Below are positions 42,806 to 46,751 of a DNA stretch of 46,751 bases, piece by piece. The stretch is from the NCBI GenBank assembly GCA_902536695.1, contig CACAYQ010000005.1:1-46751 (forward strand), written 5' to 3'. Position 1 is the first letter of the stretch. Each line of letters begins with the position of its first letter. Under the pieces are notes generated by a model. It was not told where the DNA came from. It saw only the letters and a program-made list of their open reading frames with translations, and did not search any database. The DNA comes from an uncultured Bacteroidota bacterium. GTDB lineage: Bacteria; Bacteroidota; Bacteroidia; Flavobacteriales_D; Parvicellaceae. The position numbers were made by a program, and so were the translations under genes.

Positions 42806-43906
42806 ATGAATATTGGTATAAATGCTAGGCATTTAATTGAGCATAAACTGGAAGGAATTGGTTGGTATAGTTTTGAAATACTAAATCGAATGGTACAACT
42901 TAGGCCTGATGATCATTTTTATTTTTACTACGATCGAAAAATAAAGCCATTAGTTGAAGGTAAAAATATTACTAATGTTATTGTTTATCCATCCGCTAGA
43001 AGTCCTCATTTATTTCGCTTTTGGTTTGATGTAAGACTACCCAGATTATTCAAAAAAAATAAAATCGATTTTTTCTTTTCACCTGATGGTTTCATCAGCT
43101 TAGCGACATCAATTCCACAAATCGCGGTAATTCACGATTTAAATTTTGAACATCATCCAAACGATGTCCCTAAACATATTTTGAAGTATTATAAAAAGTA
43201 CATGCCATTATTTGCAAAAAGAGCTAAAAAGATTGTAACTGTTTCTGATTACTCTAAGAAGGATATTTGTGGAACCTATAAAGTGGATCAATCCAAAGTT
43301 AGTGTGATTTATAATGGAGGGAATTCCATTTATAAACCACTTGAAGATAATCATAAAAAACAGTTTAAGAGAGAACAAAATCAAAAGAGACCCTATTTTG
43401 TGTATGTGGGCTCATTACATAAAAGAAAAAATATTCAGAGAATGTTTGAAGCTTTTAATGACTTCAATAAAGTTGGAAAATTTGATCTTATTGTAATAGG
43501 TGAACCGATGTGGGGTAAAGAATTTCAAAGAACTCAAATTTCATCACATATAAAAATTCTGGGACGGAAGTCAGGAATTGATCTTAGCAGATGGGTGGCT
43601 TCTAGCGAGGCGTTAATATACGTTTCTTACTTTGAAGGATTTGGGCTCCCCGTATTAGAAGGAATGATGGCCGGAGTACCTGTAATTACTAGTGACATAA
43701 CAAGTATTCCCGAAGTAGGAGGTGAAGCGGTTGTGTATGTGGACCCATTTAATGTAAAATCTATATCAAATGGCATGTCAATTGCAATAGAAAAATGTGA
43801 CATATATGCTAAATTAGGCCCAATTCAAGCGGCTAAGTTCAGTTGGGATAAAGCAGCTGATGAATTAAATCATATTTTTAACCACGATATTATAGATCTT
43901 GATTGA
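42806..43906 (+). CDS. Family 4 glycosyltransferase
   Basis: 366 aa with the GT-B fold. N-terminal domain NIGINARHLIEHKLEGIGWYSFEIL; the linker ends near VIYNGGNSIYKPL; C-terminal domain YFVYVGSLHKRKNIQRMFEAF with the E-x7-E motif (EGFGLPVLEGMMAGVPVITSDITSIPEV). The family transfers sugars from NDP donors in polysaccharide or LPS synthesis. The next gene overlaps the stop (TGATG). Confidence 0.9.
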   Translation: MNIGINARHLIEHKLEGIGWYSFEILNRMVQLRPDDHFYFYYDRKIKPLVEGKNITNVIVYPSARSPHLFRFWFDVRLPRLFKKNKIDFFFSPDGFISLATSIPQIAVIHDLNFEHHPNDVPKHILKYYKKYMPLFAKRAKKIVTVSDYSKKDICGTYKVDQSKVSVIYNGGNSIYKPLEDNHKKQFKREQNQKRPYFVYVGSLHKRKNIQRMFEAFNDFNKVGKFDLIVIGEPMWGKEFQRTQISSHIKILGRKSGIDLSRWVASSEALIYVSYFEGFGLPVLEGMMAGVPVITSDITSIPEVGGEAVVYVDPFNVKSISNGMSIAIEKCDIYAKLGPIQAAKFSWDKAADELNHIFNHDIIDLD

Positions 43907-45864
43907 TGCTATCTACTTTAAAAAGTAACATATTACTAATTGGCTTTTTATTTATTCTAATGGTCACTTTAGGGGTCTATTCGAATCATTTTCATAATCC
44001 ATTCTTTTTTGATGATTCTCATACCATAGTCAATAATAGCGCTATTACAAGTTTAGAAAACTGGACTGATTTTTTTTCTAATCCAGAAACGTTCAGTTCG
44101 CTTCCAGCCAATAGAGCATACAGACCAATGGTTACTTTTTTAAATGCTGTGGATTATTACCTTTCGGGAGAATTAAATTCGACTACTTTTCATATTCATA
44201 TTTTTTTCTGGTATGCAGTTACTGTGTTGTTGTTTTTAATTTTAATGGTTCATTTATCAAAAAAAGCAAACCTTTTACTTGATTTTAAGGGAAAAGTTTT
44301 CATTCTACTAACGTCCTTATTTTTTGCTACGCACACAATTAATGCGGAAACCATAAATTATATCTGTGCTAGATCAGATTCCTTTTCTACTTTATTTGTT
44401 ATAGTTTCTCTTTTGTTATTTATTAACCAAAAGACAAGAAAATATTATCTCTATTTACCCTCATTTCTAATAGGTATTTGGACTAAACAGACTGCTGTCA
44501 TGTTTATCCCCATTCTGTTTTTTTACATCATTCTATTTGATTCAAACACCCATTATAAATTGGTGAAGAGTTCCATTTCTAGATGGATTGCTTCTGTAAT
44601 TAAGATTATGTGGGTCCCCACAATATTTGGAGCAGCTATTTTTCTTGTAAATCAGCTTTACTTGACCCCAAGTTCAACGGTTTCATCTAACTTTACCGTA
44701 ACTAAGTTTGAGTATATCTCCACACAGCTATATGTTATTTTACATTACCTAGGAAACTTTATTCTTCCAACAAGCTTAAGCGCAGATCCAGATATCGAAA
44801 TTATAACTCCGTGGTATGATAAGCGAATTTTAATGGGTCTGCTCTTGATTTTAATGCTCATATATACGGCTTTTAAATGTGCCAAAAATGAAAAAACTAG
44901 GCCCATATCTTTTGGAATAGCCTGGTTTTTTGTTGCGCTTTTACCCACTTCTCTTGTTCCGTTGTTTCAAATTGCAAATGACCATAGGATGTTTTTCCCC
45001 TTTATGGGCATGTTTATTGCCGTTGGATTTGCAGGATTCTATTATTATAATCTAATACAAAAACACATCTATAAAATGAGTTTTGTAATTATTGTTTTAT
45101 TGCTCATTTCATCCTATTCTTTTGGCACATATGAACGAAATAAAGTTTGGTCATCCACGGAATCATTATGGTATGATGTAACAATAAAGAGTCCAAATAA
45201 TGGTAGAGGCCTAATGAATTATGGCTTATCCTTGATGGCCAAGGGCGATTATGATAATGCGGAAGATTATTTTATTCAAGCACATGAGAAATCGCCTTAT
45301 TGGTATACGGTTAAAATAAATTTAGCCATCTTATACGGTGCTAAGGGGAACAAAAAAGAGGCTGAAAATTATTTTAATCAGGCTATTAATTTAAATTCTT
45401 CAGCTCCTGACCCAGAATATTATTACGCAAGATATCTGTTTAAAAATAACCAATATCAAAAGGCGTTGAGTTTAGTTAATAAAGCCTTATCAAAGAGTCC
45501 AAATCATTTGAGCAGCATTAGCTTAAAAGAGCTTATAGTTCCTTACACTCAATCAGAAAATGAGCAAGTGGAGGGTTTAATTACACAACTTTTAAATGAC
45601 CCTCAGAATGAAAATTTAATCTTAAATCTTACGGAGAAACTATATTTGTTGCAACGTTATGATGAAGCTATTTCATACTGTGAAAATGCAATTGATAAAA
45701 ACACAAAAAGTAAGTTTATCTACAATAATTTATGTGCATGTTACAATCAAAAAGGAGAGTGGTTAAAAGCAAAAAGTGCTTGTGAAAAAGCCCTGATTTT
45801 GGATCCCGATTTTCAATTAGCCAAAAATAATCTAAATTGGGCCCTAGGTGGATTAAATAAATAA
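43906..45864 (+). CDS. TMTC-like membrane glycosyltransferase (GT-C) with C-terminal TPR repeats
   Basis: 652 aa from ATG 43906. About 10 membrane helices in residues 8-410. The first loop has FFFDDSHTIVNN, the acidic pair of GT-C enzymes, and AYRPMVTFLNAVDYYLSG, typical of TMTC/O-mannosyltransferase-like proteins. About 420-650 is a TPR array (GRGLMNYGLSLMAKGDYDNAEDYFIQAHEKSP and further units). The enzymes transfer a sugar from a polyprenyl-phosphate donor to proteins; the donor could be made by the GT2 gene downstream. The protein-glycosylation link is inference. Confidence 0.78.
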   Translation: MLSTLKSNILLIGFLFILMVTLGVYSNHFHNPFFFDDSHTIVNNSAITSLENWTDFFSNPETFSSLPANRAYRPMVTFLNAVDYYLSGELNSTTFHIHIFFWYAVTVLLFLILMVHLSKKANLLLDFKGKVFILLTSLFFATHTINAETINYICARSDSFSTLFVIVSLLLFINQKTRKYYLYLPSFLIGIWTKQTAVMFIPILFFYIILFDSNTHYKLVKSSISRWIASVIKIMWVPTIFGAAIFLVNQLYLTPSSTVSSNFTVTKFEYISTQLYVILHYLGNFILPTSLSADPDIEIITPWYDKRILMGLLLILMLIYTAFKCAKNEKTRPISFGIAWFFVALLPTSLVPLFQIANDHRMFFPFMGMFIAVGFAGFYYYNLIQKHIYKMSFVIIVLLLISSYSFGTYERNKVWSSTESLWYDVTIKSPNNGRGLMNYGLSLMAKGDYDNAEDYFIQAHEKSPYWYTVKINLAILYGAKGNKKEAENYFNQAINLNSSAPDPEYYYARYLFKNNQYQKALSLVNKALSKSPNHLSSISLKELIVPYTQSENEQVEGLITQLLNDPQNENLILNLTEKLYLLQRYDEAISYCENAIDKNTKSKFIYNNLCACYNQKGEWLKAKSACEKALILDPDFQLAKNNLNWALGGLNK

Positions 45865-45868
45865 ATGC

Positions 45869-46751
45869 ATGTTAAATGACAAAACCATAGCAGTTGTGAT
45901 ACCTTCCTACAACGAGTCAACTCAAATCGAAATGGTATTAGACAGTATGCCTGATTTTGTAGATCGTATTGTAGTCGTTGATGATTGTTCTAAAGACGAT
46001 ACGCTAAATAAAGTGAAAGCTTATTTGGATAACGATAGTAATAAAAGTGATCTGCAATTAAAATCTATTTTTCTTGAACTGCCAGAGCCCACTCCTTACA
46101 ATAGAGCAGATATTGAGTTTATTCAAAGAGTTCAGTCCGAAAAAGAACTTTTTACTCTACAAAAAATTCATAATAAAAATCAAGAAAGTGAAAAAATTAT
46201 TTTGATTGAGCATACTCAAAATGGAGGAGTTGGGGCAGCCATTGCATCAGGATATAAATGGTGCAAAGATCATGACATAGATTGTGTAGCTGTAATGGCG
46301 GGTGATGGTCAGATGGATCCTGATGAATTACTATCTATTTGCAGCCCTGTAGTAAATGAAAATATAGATTATGTGAAAGGCAATAGACTGCAACACAAAT
46401 CCGCATGGGTAATCATACCAAAAGTTCGATTTCTTGGAAATTCTATACTAAGTATATTAACGAAAATTTCATCGGGTTATTGGCACGTCTCAGATACTCA
46501 AACGGGTTATACAGCTATTTCAAAACATGCTATTAACGCCATACCGTTATATAAAATTTATAAAAGATATGGAATGCCAAATGATATGTTAATTAAGCTA
46601 AATATTGCCTTTTGTACAATAAGAGAAGTAAAAATTAAACCTGTTTATGGAGTGGGTGAAAAGTCTAAATTAAAAGTGCTTAAAGTAAGTTTCCCAATTT
46701 TGTTTCTACTCATCAAAGGCTTTGTTAAAAGGTTGTGGACGAAATATCTGT
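45869..46751 (+). CDS. Family 2 glycosyltransferase, polyprenyl-phosphate glycosyltransferase-like (3' end cut by window)
   Basis: Frame open to the last base (about 294 residues visible). ATG 45869 follows the TMTC-like stop by 4 bases; an ATG at 45865 stops after four codons. GT-A motifs: AVVIPSYNES, DRIVVVDDCSKDDT, a long insert, NGGVGAAIASGYKW, and VAVMAGDGQMDPDEL; then TQTGYTAISKHAI and KRYGMPNDMLIKLN, as in dolichol/polyprenyl-phosphate mannose- or glucose-synthase-like enzymes. A basic hydrophobic end (FPILFLLIKGFVKRLW) starts the usual membrane part. It could provide the lipid-linked donor for the TMTC-like protein. Confidence 0.87.
   Translation, partial: MLNDKTIAVVIPSYNESTQIEMVLDSMPDFVDRIVVVDDCSKDDTLNKVKAYLDNDSNKSDLQLKSIFLELPEPTPYNRADIEFIQRVQSEKELFTLQKIHNKNQESEKIILIEHTQNGGVGAAIASGYKWCKDHDIDCVAVMAGDGQMDPDELLSICSPVVNENIDYVKGNRLQHKSAWVIIPKVRFLGNSILSILTKISSGYWHVSDTQTGYTAISKHAINAIPLYKIYKRYGMPNDMLIKLNIAFCTIREVKIKPVYGVGEKSKLKVLKVSFPILFLLIKGFVKRLWTKYL

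Overview
The window is AT-rich chromosomal DNA from a marine-type member of the Bacteroidota, most likely Flavobacteriales. The evidence is the gene content (coaX-OMP-TPR-lptC-CNNM block, DUF6089-type barrel, a green proteorhodopsin, SPOR lipoproteins) and repeated use of the Bacteroidota promoter pattern TTTG-N19-21-TAnnTTTG, seen at 8525-8555, 22675-22706 and 37113-37145. Genus and species cannot be given from the sequence alone.

Layout. 1-6201 (+): 3' end of a membrane pyrophosphatase, then a tightly packed run of coaX, an outer-membrane barrel, a TPR protein, lptC, a small membrane protein and a CNNM/CorC-type protein. 6202-8486 (-): a LolC/E-like permease and dprA. 8525-12892 (+): rimP-nusA-infB, behind a short leader that ends in a terminator-like hairpin abutting the rimP start. 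12889-14587 (-): a barrel, a small membrane protein and a nitroreductase. 14688-15428 (+): a WaaE-like glycosyltransferase. 15431-20713 (-): one compact operon, hmgA-hppD-tryptophan dioxygenase-paaA-paaB-paaC, for aerobic catabolism of aromatic amino acids and phenylacetate, with a perfect 18-bp palindrome at its promoter. 20873-25312: DUF6089-type barrel, a TrmH-family methyltransferase and divergent mutS. 25376-25553: tRNA-Gly(GCC) and tRNA-Leu(UAA).

25541-35292 is a roughly 9.7-kb integrative element inserted in the 3' end of tRNA-Leu. It has 20-bp flanking att repeats (one mismatch), a tyrosine integrase at the right end, an excisionase-like HTH gene at the left end, and identical arm-site-like repeats inside both ends. 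It carries no recognisable conjugation or phage genes. Its cargo is four cell-envelope proteins in a 2 x 2 design. Two are SHOCT-like/transmembrane proteins on the + strand and two are lipoproteins on the - strand. Each group has one member ending in a SPOR peptidoglycan-binding domain and one ending in the same six-cysteine domain of about 50 residues, which I do not recognise. This is the best candidate for an undescribed system in the window; its function is unknown.

35293-46751: an NTF2-like lipoprotein gene lying between two copies of a terminator/att-edge repeat, a GreA/B C-domain-like protein, DUF3817, and a proteorhodopsin with its own promoter and terminator. Next comes a four-gene operon (DUF429, photolyase of the (6-4)/FeS-BCP family that lacks the FeS cysteines, hypothetical, thioesterase), divergent from a SOUL haem-binding protein, then a DUF3089 lipoprotein. 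The window ends with a glycan cluster: GT4, a TMTC-like GT-C/TPR protein and a GT2 cut by the window end.
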